Positions 1 to 5,442 of a DNA stretch of 8,606 nucleotides are shown piece by piece. The notes beneath the pieces are model-generated. The model saw only the letters and a list, made by a program, of their open reading frames with translations, did not search any database and was not told where the DNA came from. The stretch's first letter is position 1. Each line of letters opens with the position of its first letter. The stretch lies in assembly GCA_003565575.1 (NCBI GenBank), contig PXBV01000035.1, forward strand, positions 1 through 8,606, given 5' to 3'. Both the position numbers and the translations under genes were made by a program. The DNA comes from Psychroflexus sp. (GTDB lineage Bacteria > Bacteroidota > Bacteroidia > Flavobacteriales > Flavobacteriaceae).

Positions 1-100
1 GAAGTGTTCTTAAGTTGATGTTGGATTATTCTGCAAGTTGTTCTTGAGACCAGCCTTTCAATTTTCGAAATTCACTGATTTTTTTACCCGTGTTATTCAT
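1..100 (-). pseudogene. XRE-family helix-turn-helix regulator, 5' part, interrupted by in-frame stop
   Basis: Read on the minus strand from the ATG at 100-98, the first 24 codons include ISEFRKLKGWSQEQLAE. This matches helices 1 and 2 of an XRE/Cro-type DNA-binding domain. Codon 25 is TAA (28-26). The same frame then continues with SNINLRTL up to the window edge, which is what the recognition helix of this family looks like (usually LAE-x-SNINLRTxQRIE). The stop therefore falls inside a domain that is otherwise intact in one frame. A single change from AAA, CAA or GAA to TAA would explain it. It is most likely a recent nonsense pseudogene or a sequencing error. The rest of the gene lies outside the window. 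Fold assignment is from motif recognition only. Confidence 0.6.
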
Positions 101-222
101 TTTAAAAGTTTTAAATTCAGCCTAAATATAGCTGGATAGTTTAAATCTACTTACGACTTTTAAAGACTTTAATGCGGCATTTCATTGGTATACATTAGTA
201 ATAAGTTGTCAAACCTTTACTT

Positions 223-230
223 CAAATCTA
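223..230 (-). promoter_or_regulatory. possible -7 element (TAGATTTG) upstream of the interrupted XRE gene
   Basis: On the minus strand this octamer matches the Bacteroidota -7 consensus TAnnTTTG exactly. No TTG/TTTG is present at the expected -33 distance. It would give a leader of about 115 bases before the ATG at 100. The rest of the gap 101-270 shows no gene that I can support. Confidence 0.25.
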
Positions 231-251
231 TATGTTTATGCATTAATTCGG

Positions 252-281
252 CTTAAACTCAGCTTTGCGTTTAAGGCTGAG
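252..281 (-). terminator. weak stem-loop overlapping the end of the SnoaL-like gene
   Basis: Two overlapping inverted repeats are seen: CTTAAAC (252-258) with GTTTAAG (269-275), and CTCAGC (258-263) with GCTGAG (276-281). They cannot form at the same time. The stop codon of the SnoaL-like gene (271-273) lies inside. On the minus strand only TTT follows the second stem, so this is at best a weak terminator. Confidence 0.25.
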
Positions 282-756
282 ATTGTAAGTAAGCTTGATC
301 TAAGTCTCTTTTTTGTTCCACTAAAGCGCTTACCAAAGGATTGGGTACTGCAACCGAAAGCACAAAATGCTTTACTTTCCATTTTCCGTCAGAAGTTTTG
401 ATTAATACGCCAGAACCTCTACATAAGCCCATGTGCTCTGAGTTTAAAACTTCGTCAAACCAGGCCATGTTTTGCGCCTCATTGGTATAAACATTCCTAT
501 TAACTGGTTTAAAGGTCCAAGCTTTCCCCGCTTCAAAATAAGGCTGAGAGAAGTTTTTAAATTCTTGAAAACTCCACACTTCCGATGCATCAGAACCCAC
601 AAATACGGCATCTGTGGTCATCAAGCCAAAATATGTATCAAAATCTGCTTCTTCAGCCGCTGTATGCCATTGATTTAAAGCGGAGTCAATCTGTTGCTGT
701 TGCGCAAAATTCTGAAGAGCGCTGAGCAAGGTTATACATAAAACAAGATATTTCAT
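271..756 (-). CDS. secreted SnoaL/NTF2-like fold protein (DUF4440 / SnoaL_3 type)
   Basis: This encodes 161 residues. The first 18-20 form a typical export signal: a K near the start, a hydrophobic run, then NFAQ before a QQQ stretch, which is a common flavobacterial cleavage context. The remainder has the SnoaL-like pattern: an N-terminal helix (IDSALNQWHTAAEEADFDTY), then TDAVFVGSDASEVW and QEFKNFSQPYF, then strands including GSGVLIKTSDGKWKVKHFVLS. Such cone-shaped domains occur in enzymes, ligand binders and immunity proteins, so no substrate can be named. I chose the ATG at 756-754 over the GTG directly before it (759-757). It starts 17 bases after the lipoprotein stop codon, so the two genes are probably co-transcribed, with this one second. 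Its location is likely periplasmic. Fold call is fairly secure, function unknown. Confidence 0.8.
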   Translation of the reverse strand: MKYLVLCITLLSALQNFAQQQQIDSALNQWHTAAEEADFDTYFGLMTTDAVFVGSDASEVWSFQEFKNFSQPYFEAGKAWTFKPVNRNVYTNEAQNMAWFDEVLNSEHMGLCRGSGVLIKTSDGKWKVKHFVLSVAVPNPLVSALVEQKRDLDQAYLQSQP

Positions 757-773
757 CACAAATAATTTAAGGG

Positions 774-1313
774 TTAAATAGAATCTGTACTAAAATCGAT
801 AGGATTTTCTTCTAGTATAAACACTTCGTTGAGTTGAATGTTGAGGTTGTTAAAATCCAGCTTTAGCTTGGCAGCCAATTTTTCCACCTCTTTTGGCTTA
901 GGTTCATTGCGTTTAGAATGTTCTAATAGGAGTTTAGAGTGGGTTTTTAGGGTTATGATTCTAGCCTTTACAGCATTGGTTTCAAAGACTTCAGGAACGC
1001 TTATTGCTAGAGAGTCCACAACTCTGTCAATGGATTCTGCATTATTTAATATATCAACTAGATTATAATCAGCCAAGCGTTCCATTTCAGAGTTAAGAGC
1101 AATATGCATCATCCACTCTTCTGTAACTTTTGAAGCATTTTCTTGAAGTTGAATAGATGGAATCGTATCTAAGTTGATTTTTTTTTGAAGCTCTGAGGTG
1201 TTCTGCACGTTTTCATTTTCAGTATCTGTTTTCGTTTCTGAGTTGGAGCAACCCAAAAGTATACTCAAAATCAAACCATTGAAGTATAAAAAAGCCTTAG
1301 TATTTGTATTCAT
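774..1313 (-). CDS. lipoprotein of unknown function
   Basis: This encodes 179 residues. The N-terminus has a signal of about 21 residues ending in a lipobox, ILLG-C22. The mature protein would begin CSNSETKTD, acidic soon after the Cys, as in many Bacteroidota outer-membrane lipoproteins. Residues 23-45 are polar and low in complexity, which suggests a flexible tether. The rest is strongly helical, with heptad-like leucine spacing in the last third (KEVEKLAAKLKLDFNNLNIQ), so a helical bundle or short coiled coil is plausible. I do not recognise the family. It is the first gene of a likely two-gene transcript with the SnoaL-like protein, which suggests that the two act together in the envelope, but this is inference. 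A -7 element lies 20-27 bases upstream of the ATG. Confidence 0.8.
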   Translation of the reverse strand: MNTNTKAFLYFNGLILSILLGCSNSETKTDTENENVQNTSELQKKINLDTIPSIQLQENASKVTEEWMMHIALNSEMERLADYNLVDILNNAESIDRVVDSLAISVPEVFETNAVKARIITLKTHSKLLLEHSKRNEPKPKEVEKLAAKLKLDFNNLNIQLNEVFILEENPIDFSTDSI

Positions 1314-1332
1314 CTCTCTTACATTTAGACTT

Positions 1333-1340
1333 CAAATGTA
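1333..1340 (-). promoter_or_regulatory. -7 promoter element (TACATTTG) for the lipoprotein/SnoaL pair
   Basis: Read on the minus strand this is an exact match to TAnnTTTG, the -7 element used by the Bacteroidota primary sigma factor. It would start transcription roughly 10-15 bases upstream of the lipoprotein ATG. No TTG is found at about -33, so the match is only partial. Confidence 0.45.
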
Positions 1341-1403
1341 AAATATGAAAGTTTAAGTTTTTCATAATTACGAATTTTTTATTCCTATATCTATTTCAAA
1401 GCT

Positions 1404-1411
1404 TATTTTTG
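1404..1411 (+). promoter_or_regulatory. possible -7 element (TATTTTTG) for threonine dehydrogenase
   Basis: The octamer fits TAnnTTTG and ends 16 bases before the ATG at 1428, which would give a very short leader. A -33 TTG is not visible, and the surroundings are so T-rich that a chance match is possible. Confidence 0.3.
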
Positions 1412-1427
1412 AAGAAAATTTAAAAAT

Positions 1428-2387
1428 ATGCCGCCTAAGATATTAATTGTTGGTGCTTGTGGACAAATTGGATCTGAACTTACTCTCGCTCTTCGAGATT
1501 TGTATGGTCAAGATAGCGTAGTGGCAAGCGATATTAGACCTTCTAGTTCTAAAGCACTTTCAGAAGGACCATTTGAACTCTTAGATGCTTCTAATTATAC
1601 CAACTTTCTTGATGTTGTTACAAAGCATCAAATTGAAGAAGTGTACATGATGGCCGCAATGCTAAGTGGAACAGCAGAAAAGTTTCCAGAAAAAGCTTGG
1701 GAATTGAATATGAGTTCTCTCTTTAATGTGCTTAATTTAGGTAAGGAAAAATGGATCAAAAAAATATTTTGGCCTTCCAGTATAGCTGTTTTTGGGCCAA
1801 CCACTCCAAAAACAAATACGCCACAACAAACCATAATGGAGCCTGTAACGGTGTACGGCATAAGTAAGCAAGCTGGAGAACGCTGGTGTGCATACTACCA
1901 TAAACGTTATGGTGTAGATGTAAGAAGTATCCGGTATCCAGGACTTATCAGCTATAAAACGCCGCCAGGTGGTGGAACAACAGATTATGCAATTGAGATA
2001 TTTCATGAAGCTATAAAACAGGATACTTACACTTCTTTTTTATCTTCAGAGACTGCTTTGCCTATGATGTATATGGATGATGCTATTCACGCTACCATTT
2101 CTATAATGACGGCAGCAACAGAAGCGATAAAAGTGCGTTCTTCCTACAACCTTGCAGGTGTTAGCTTCACTCCAGCAGAGCTTTCCGCAGAGTTACAGAA
2201 GCATTTTCCAGATTTTAAAATGAATTATGAAGCAGATTTTAGGCAAGAAATTGCAGATTCTTGGCCAAACAGTATTGATGATACGCAAGCTCAACTAGAT
2301 TGGGGTTGGAAGCACGATTTTGACTTGAAAATGATTGTAAAAGAAATGCTAGATGGAGTCAAGTCTATGGAGAAGGTGAGTGACTAA
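1428..2387 (+). CDS. tdh: NAD-dependent L-threonine 3-dehydrogenase, short-chain (SDR/epimerase-like) type
   Basis: This encodes 319 residues, the usual length for the family. It oxidises L-threonine to 2-amino-3-ketobutyrate with NAD+. The product is then normally cleaved by 2-amino-3-ketobutyrate CoA ligase to glycine and acetyl-CoA. The Rossmann motif is G9-A-C-G12-Q-I-G15, with D35 at the end of strand 2 as expected for NAD rather than NADP. The catalytic region shows PSS (116-118) and Y143-G-I-S-K147, the SDR Y-x-x-x-K pair. The segment 172-216, with GLISYKTPPGGGTTDYA and TALPMMYMDDA, is diagnostic of SDR-type threonine dehydrogenase as characterised in Flavobacterium and in animals, and separates it from sugar epimerases. 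It is unrelated to the zinc-dependent E. coli Tdh that shares the symbol. The enzyme is cytosolic. It appears to be a single-gene unit; the ligase gene is not in the window. Confidence 0.9.
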   Translation: MPPKILIVGACGQIGSELTLALRDLYGQDSVVASDIRPSSSKALSEGPFELLDASNYTNFLDVVTKHQIEEVYMMAAMLSGTAEKFPEKAWELNMSSLFNVLNLGKEKWIKKIFWPSSIAVFGPTTPKTNTPQQTIMEPVTVYGISKQAGERWCAYYHKRYGVDVRSIRYPGLISYKTPPGGGTTDYAIEIFHEAIKQDTYTSFLSSETALPMMYMDDAIHATISIMTAATEAIKVRSSYNLAGVSFTPAELSAELQKHFPDFKMNYEADFRQEIADSWPNSIDDTQAQLDWGWKHDFDLKMIVKEMLDGVKSMEKVSD

Positions 2388-2397
2388 GTTGAAATTT

Positions 2398-2568
2398 TTA
2401 TTTTTTCTTTTTGCGCAGGCTTTCGTATAATAATACATCCAAAGAGAGAAAGCCAGAAATCAAGAGCATAGAGGTAAAAGAAGTTTCTTCAATAAAATAA
2501 ATCACTACAGTCCCAAAAATCAAAACGGCAAGAACGAGACGATAAGGTCTGTTAACTTTCAATTTCAC
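2398..2568 (-). CDS. small membrane protein, 56 residues, GTG start
   Basis: The minus strand reads GTG at 2568-2566, then 55 further codons, then TAA at 2400-2398. The product begins with a basic stretch (KLKVNRPYR), followed by two hydrophobic segments at about residues 11-25 (LVLAVLIFGTVVIYF) and 32-48 (TSMLLISGFLSLDVLLY). It ends in a basic tail, LRKKKK. The loop EETS between the helices and positive charge at both ends suggest a hairpin with both termini in the cytoplasm. No in-frame ATG lies upstream, because a TAA is met seven codons before the GTG. It is convergent with tdh, with 10 bases between stop codons. It starts 19 bases after the rpmA terminator stem, so expression would come from read-through or a promoter I cannot see. 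Function unknown. The composition and layout argue for a real gene. Confidence 0.65.
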   Translation of the reverse strand: MKLKVNRPYRLVLAVLIFGTVVIYFIEETSFTSMLLISGFLSLDVLLYESLRKKKK

Positions 2569-2587
2569 GGTGAACTGAATTAGTTAA

Positions 2588-2623
2588 AAAAAAGCCCTTT
2601 AAAATAAATTAAAGGGCTTTTTT
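2588..2623. terminator. bidirectional rho-independent terminator between rpmA and the small membrane protein/tdh
   Basis: A near-perfect stem of about 15 base pairs is centred on AAAGCCCTTT (2591-2600) and AAAGGGCTTT (2611-2620), with a short A/T loop. A T-run follows on the plus strand (2618-2623), and an A-run precedes it (2586-2593), giving a T-run on the minus strand. It can end rplU-rpmA on the minus strand and tdh transcripts on the plus strand. Confidence 0.85.
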
Positions 2624-2645
2624 ATAAATAATTTACGAGTACTAA

Positions 2646-2906
2646 TTAAGCCTCAAATGGTTGCACATGAACAAAAGACTTATCGTCTTTAGTCTTTTTA
2701 AAATGCACAATACCATCTACTTTAGCATGTAAAGTATGGTCTTTTCCAGCATATACGTTGTCACCAGGTTTATGAGCAGTACCTCTTTGTCTCACAATAA
2801 TGTTACCAGCAACAGCAGGCTGTCCTCCAAAAATCTTTACGCCTAGACGTTTCGATTCTGATTCTCTTCCGTTTTTTGAACTTCCAACACCTTTCTTATG
2901 TGCCAT
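2646..2906 (-). CDS. rpmA: 50S ribosomal protein L27
   Basis: This encodes 86 residues, full length for bL27. The protein belongs to the large ribosomal subunit, and its N-terminal arm reaches towards the peptidyl-transferase centre. The N-terminus MAHKKGVGSSKNGRESESKR is the highly conserved signature, followed by LGVKIFGGQ, AGNIIVRQRGT and the GDNVYAGKDHTL segment. There is no extra N-terminal peptide of the kind processed in Firmicutes. The gene starts 20 bases after the rplU stop, and the L21-L27 order is the standard bacterial one. The bases before the ATG (AACTAAACA) are identical to those before rplU. A strong terminator follows the stop codon at a distance of about 22 bases. Confidence 0.98.
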   Translation of the reverse strand: MAHKKGVGSSKNGRESESKRLGVKIFGGQPAVAGNIIVRQRGTAHKPGDNVYAGKDHTLHAKVDGIVHFKKTKDDKSFVHVQPFEA

Positions 2907-2926
2907 GATGTTTAGTTTTTATAATG

Positions 2927-3424
2927 TTACTTACTTAATAATTCAATAAGTTCAGCTTTTTTCAAAGCAGAATATCCTTCAAGGCCTCTTTCTTTGGCCA
3001 ACTCTTTAAGCTCAGCCACTGTGTGCTTACTTAAATCTGTAGTTTCTTCTGTTGGTGCTGCTTTTGGAGCTTCTTGTTTCTTGGAAGCTGTAGCAGATGA
3101 TGAAGATGATCCAGAAACGGAAATATCTTCAATGTGAAGTTGCGTAAGGTATTGGCGGTGGCCATTTTTCTTACGGTATCCTTTTCTTCTTTTCTTTTTA
3201 AAGACAATTACTTTGTCTCCTTTCAGGTGCTTAACGACTTTTGCGCTAACAGAAGCACCATCTATAGCCGGGGCGCCAAGAGTAATGTTGTCTCCGTCTG
3301 CGTGAAGAAGAACTCTATCAAAAGATACGCTAGTACCTTCATCTTCTTTCAAACGGTGAACAAACACTTTCTGGTCTTTCGCAACTTTAAATTGCTGCCC
3401 TGCTATCTCTACAATTGCATACAT
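2927..3424 (-). CDS. rplU: 50S ribosomal protein L21 with C-terminal Rho_N/SAP-like extension
   Basis: This encodes 165 residues against about 100-105 for the usual bL21. Residues 1-102 are the complete L21 core: MYAIVEIAGQQFKVAKDQ at the start, the basic VFKKKRRKGYRKKNGHRQ (74-91), which contacts 23S rRNA, and the final strand LTQLHIEDI. Residues 103-129 form a linker of low complexity with a run of serines, then Ala, Lys, Glu and Pro. Residues 130-165 (LSKHTVAELKELAKERGL, then GYSALKKAELIELL) form a helix-extended-helix of the Rho N-terminal/SAP type, which often binds nucleic acid. The reading frame is continuous and the start is conserved, so this is a fusion and not an error. Extended L21 proteins occur in other Flavobacteriia to my knowledge. 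The role of the tail is unknown. First gene of the rplU-rpmA operon. Confidence 0.96.
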   Translation of the reverse strand: MYAIVEIAGQQFKVAKDQKVFVHRLKEDEGTSVSFDRVLLHADGDNITLGAPAIDGASVSAKVVKHLKGDKVIVFKKKRRKGYRKKNGHRQYLTQLHIEDISVSGSSSSSATASKKQEAPKAAPTEETTDLSKHTVAELKELAKERGLEGYSALKKAELIELLSK

Positions 3425-3460
3425 AGTGTTTAGTTATTTGATTTTTACTAAAATAGTTTG

Positions 3461-3490
3461 CAAATATAGTATTTTAAAAATAACTGTCAA
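3461..3490 (-). promoter_or_regulatory. Bacteroidota-type promoter of rplU-rpmA
   Basis: On the minus strand TTG (3490-3488) is followed after 19 bases by TATATTTG (3468-3461). Both elements match the Bacteroidota consensus (TTG at about -33, TAnnTTTG at -7) with normal spacing. Transcription would start near 3455, giving a leader of about 30 bases. It is the best promoter in the window. It separates rplU-rpmA from the DUF4199 gene upstream on the same strand. Confidence 0.75.
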
Positions 3491-3505
3491 TTTTTTTAAA
3501 GCTAT

Positions 3506-3946
3506 TTATTGTTTCAGTTTATGCTTAAACAATTGCATAAAGGATAAGGTTAATACAATAGCTGTGGCTAAACCAGATAATAAAACGGTAAAGCTAAATA
3601 TACCTACACCAATATTGTAAGATTTGAAAAACGTCTCTGCAATTTTACTTATAAAATCTGGGTCAACTTCTGTCACATACACCGCCATAAATACTGTAAA
3701 GAGTATTGTGGCTAAGAAACCTGTTACAATACCAGCTTGAAAGCCTTCTCTGTAATTATAGTTTTGTCCTTTTTCTATCCTTTTGTACCTAATAGCTTCA
3801 AAGATGGCAAATCCAGTAATAACGCCATTGAATAAGCTAAAAAAAGGATTGGTGTGTAAACCAAATAAAGATAATACCAGAAAATATGCAATTAAGGAGG
3901 AAGCTAATGCTATTCCAAACCTTACGGAGAGTACAAATCGATTCAT
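3506..3946 (-). CDS. DUF4199 family integral membrane protein
   Basis: This encodes 146 residues with four predicted membrane helices at about 9-30, 34-52, 70-92 and 113-135. The basic loop between helices 2 and 3 carries IRYKRIEKGQNYNYREGFQAG. The pattern of a polar YREGFQAG-type motif entering helix 3, and the length, are typical of DUF4199, a family found almost only in Bacteroidota whose function is not known. The C-terminus is basic (KHKLKQ), consistent with the cytoplasm. The ATG at 3946 is preceded by an A-rich stretch and no Shine-Dalgarno sequence. It lies upstream of rplU on the same strand with 81 bases between, and rplU has its own promoter, so operon membership is doubtful. No clear terminator is seen after its stop. 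Confidence 0.85.
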   Translation of the reverse strand: MNRFVLSVRFGIALASSLIAYFLVLSLFGLHTNPFFSLFNGVITGFAIFEAIRYKRIEKGQNYNYREGFQAGIVTGFLATILFTVFMAVYVTEVDPDFISKIAETFFKSYNIGVGIFSFTVLLSGLATAIVLTLSFMQLFKHKLKQ

Positions 3947-4112
3947 TTTATATGTTTTCTTGCTAATATATCTAAAATTATGTCTGAATTAAAATTTTGA
4001 TGCTCAATTAATAAATTCTTAAGGCTTAAAAAAAAATGAAAAAAATGCTTTTATATTGTAACAAATTATTAGAATTTAGACCTATAATTAATAATCAAAA
4101 CAAATTTTACAA

Positions 4113-5432
4113 ATGACTAAAACTATTATGTTATCAGTTTTTGTATTCTTCATGACTTTGGCTCAAGCTCAAAAGGTGGAATTTACAGAATACAGTTTAG
4201 ACAATGGCTTGCATGTTATTCTGCATCAGGATAATACTGCACCCGTTGTTACCGTTGGCGTAATGTATCATGTTGGTGCTAAAGATGAAGCTCCAGGCAG
4301 AACAGGTTTTGCTCACTTTTTTGAGCACCTTTTGTTTGAAGGCACAGAAAACATTGAGAGAGGAAAATGGTTTGATATTGTTTCTGCTAATGGTGGTAGC
4401 AATAATGCCAATACCACCCATGACCGGACCTACTATTATGAAACCTTCCCGTCCAACGCTTTAGAGCTGGGCCTATGGATGGAGTCTGAGCGTATGCTTC
4501 ATCCAGTGATCAACCAAATAGGGGTTGATACTCAAAATGAAGTCGTTAAGGAAGAAAAACGTTCTAGAATAGACAATGCACCTTATGGAAAAGTGGCTTA
4601 TGGAACTGGTATAGATCCGTATATGTTTGACAAACATCCTTACAAAAATTCTGTAATCGGGTCTATGGAAGATCTTGATGCCGCAAAGCTTGATGAATTT
4701 AAAGCTTTTTTTCAAAAGTACTACATCCCAAACAATGCTACCCTTGTGGTTGCTGGAGATTTAGATATTGCTAAAACACAAAAAATGATAGAAGACTATT
4801 TTGGTCCTATAGAGTCTGGCCCTGAAGTAGAACGAGTAAATATACAAGAAGACCCTATAGAAGAAAAGATAATAGCTACAGATTATGATAGCAATATACA
4901 ACTTCCATTGACTGCTCTTGTATACAGAACACCTTCTATGAAAGATAGAGACGCCTATGTGCTCAACATGATATCATCTATTTTAACTGACGGGAAGAGC
5001 TCTAGAATGTACAAACGTATGGTAGATGATGAAAAAATAGCGCTACAAGTCTTAGCTTTTGCCAGAAGTCAGGAAGATTATGGTACTTACCTTATAGGTG
5101 GTTTGCCACTTGGTGACGTAGAGCTTTCAAAATTGAGAGAGGTTATGGATGAAGAAATTCTTAAACTTCAAACAGAATTAATTTCAGAAAGAGAGTATCA
5201 AAAGCTTCAAAATAAATTTGAAAATCAATTTGTCAATTCCAACTCAAGCATTCAAGGAATTGCTGCAAGTTTAGCTACTTATCAAATGCTTTATGGCAAT
5301 ACCAACCTCATTAATGAAGAAATTGAAATTTACAGAAGTATCACAAGAGAAGAAATTAAAGAGGTGGCCAATAAATACCTACAGGAGAACCAAAGACTTG
5401 AGTTAGATTATTTACCAGAACCAAACGAATAA
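4113..5432 (+). CDS. M16 family zinc metallopeptidase, catalytic subunit
   Basis: This encodes 439 residues, one M16 half (two homologous domains) as in M16B peptidases. A signal peptide is visible (residues 1-20, cleavage likely after AQA or AQAQ), so the protein is exported to the periplasm or beyond. The zinc site is H68-F-F-E71-H72 within FAHFFEHLLFEGT, with the further glutamate expected in NEVVKEEKR (142-150). E71 is the general base. The N-terminal domain ends near YYIPNNATLVVAGDLD (203-218), a hallmark of the family. The C-terminal domain (about 245-439) has the substrate-contact region DGKSSRMYKRMVDDEKIA. The partner gene follows after 10 bases and carries the complementary motif. 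The two chains therefore probably form a heterodimer that encloses peptide substrates, as shown for Sphingomonas M16B pairs. The substrate is unknown. Confidence 0.92.
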   Translation: MTKTIMLSVFVFFMTLAQAQKVEFTEYSLDNGLHVILHQDNTAPVVTVGVMYHVGAKDEAPGRTGFAHFFEHLLFEGTENIERGKWFDIVSANGGSNNANTTHDRTYYYETFPSNALELGLWMESERMLHPVINQIGVDTQNEVVKEEKRSRIDNAPYGKVAYGTGIDPYMFDKHPYKNSVIGSMEDLDAAKLDEFKAFFQKYYIPNNATLVVAGDLDIAKTQKMIEDYFGPIESGPEVERVNIQEDPIEEKIIATDYDSNIQLPLTALVYRTPSMKDRDAYVLNMISSILTDGKSSRMYKRMVDDEKIALQVLAFARSQEDYGTYLIGGLPLGDVELSKLREVMDEEILKLQTELISEREYQKLQNKFENQFVNSNSSIQGIAASLATYQMLYGNTNLINEEIEIYRSITREEIKEVANKYLQENQRLELDYLPEPNE

Positions 5433-5442
5433 AAACATCACA

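Noticed and set aside
1628..2006. Two overlapping open frames on the minus strand (1628-1861 and 1737-2006)
   Set aside because: Both are antisense to threonine dehydrogenase, whose motifs are unmistakable. Their translations are cysteine-, tyrosine- and isoleucine-rich, as expected for shadows.
1428..2387. Nucleotide-sugar epimerase annotation for the SDR enzyme
   Set aside because: The segment around residues 172-216 (GLISYKTPPGGGTTDYA, TALPMMYMDDA) is specific to threonine dehydrogenase, and no sugar-related genes are nearby.
3134..3433. Open frame of 99 codons on the plus strand
   Set aside because: It lies wholly opposite the rplU coding region, shows no family pattern and is explained by the codon structure of the real gene.
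3485..3490. TTGACA on the minus strand as an E. coli-type -35 box for rplU
   Set aside because: The paired downstream element is TATATTTG at a spacing of 19, which fits the Bacteroidota sigma consensus. No TATAAT-like box sits at 17 bases.
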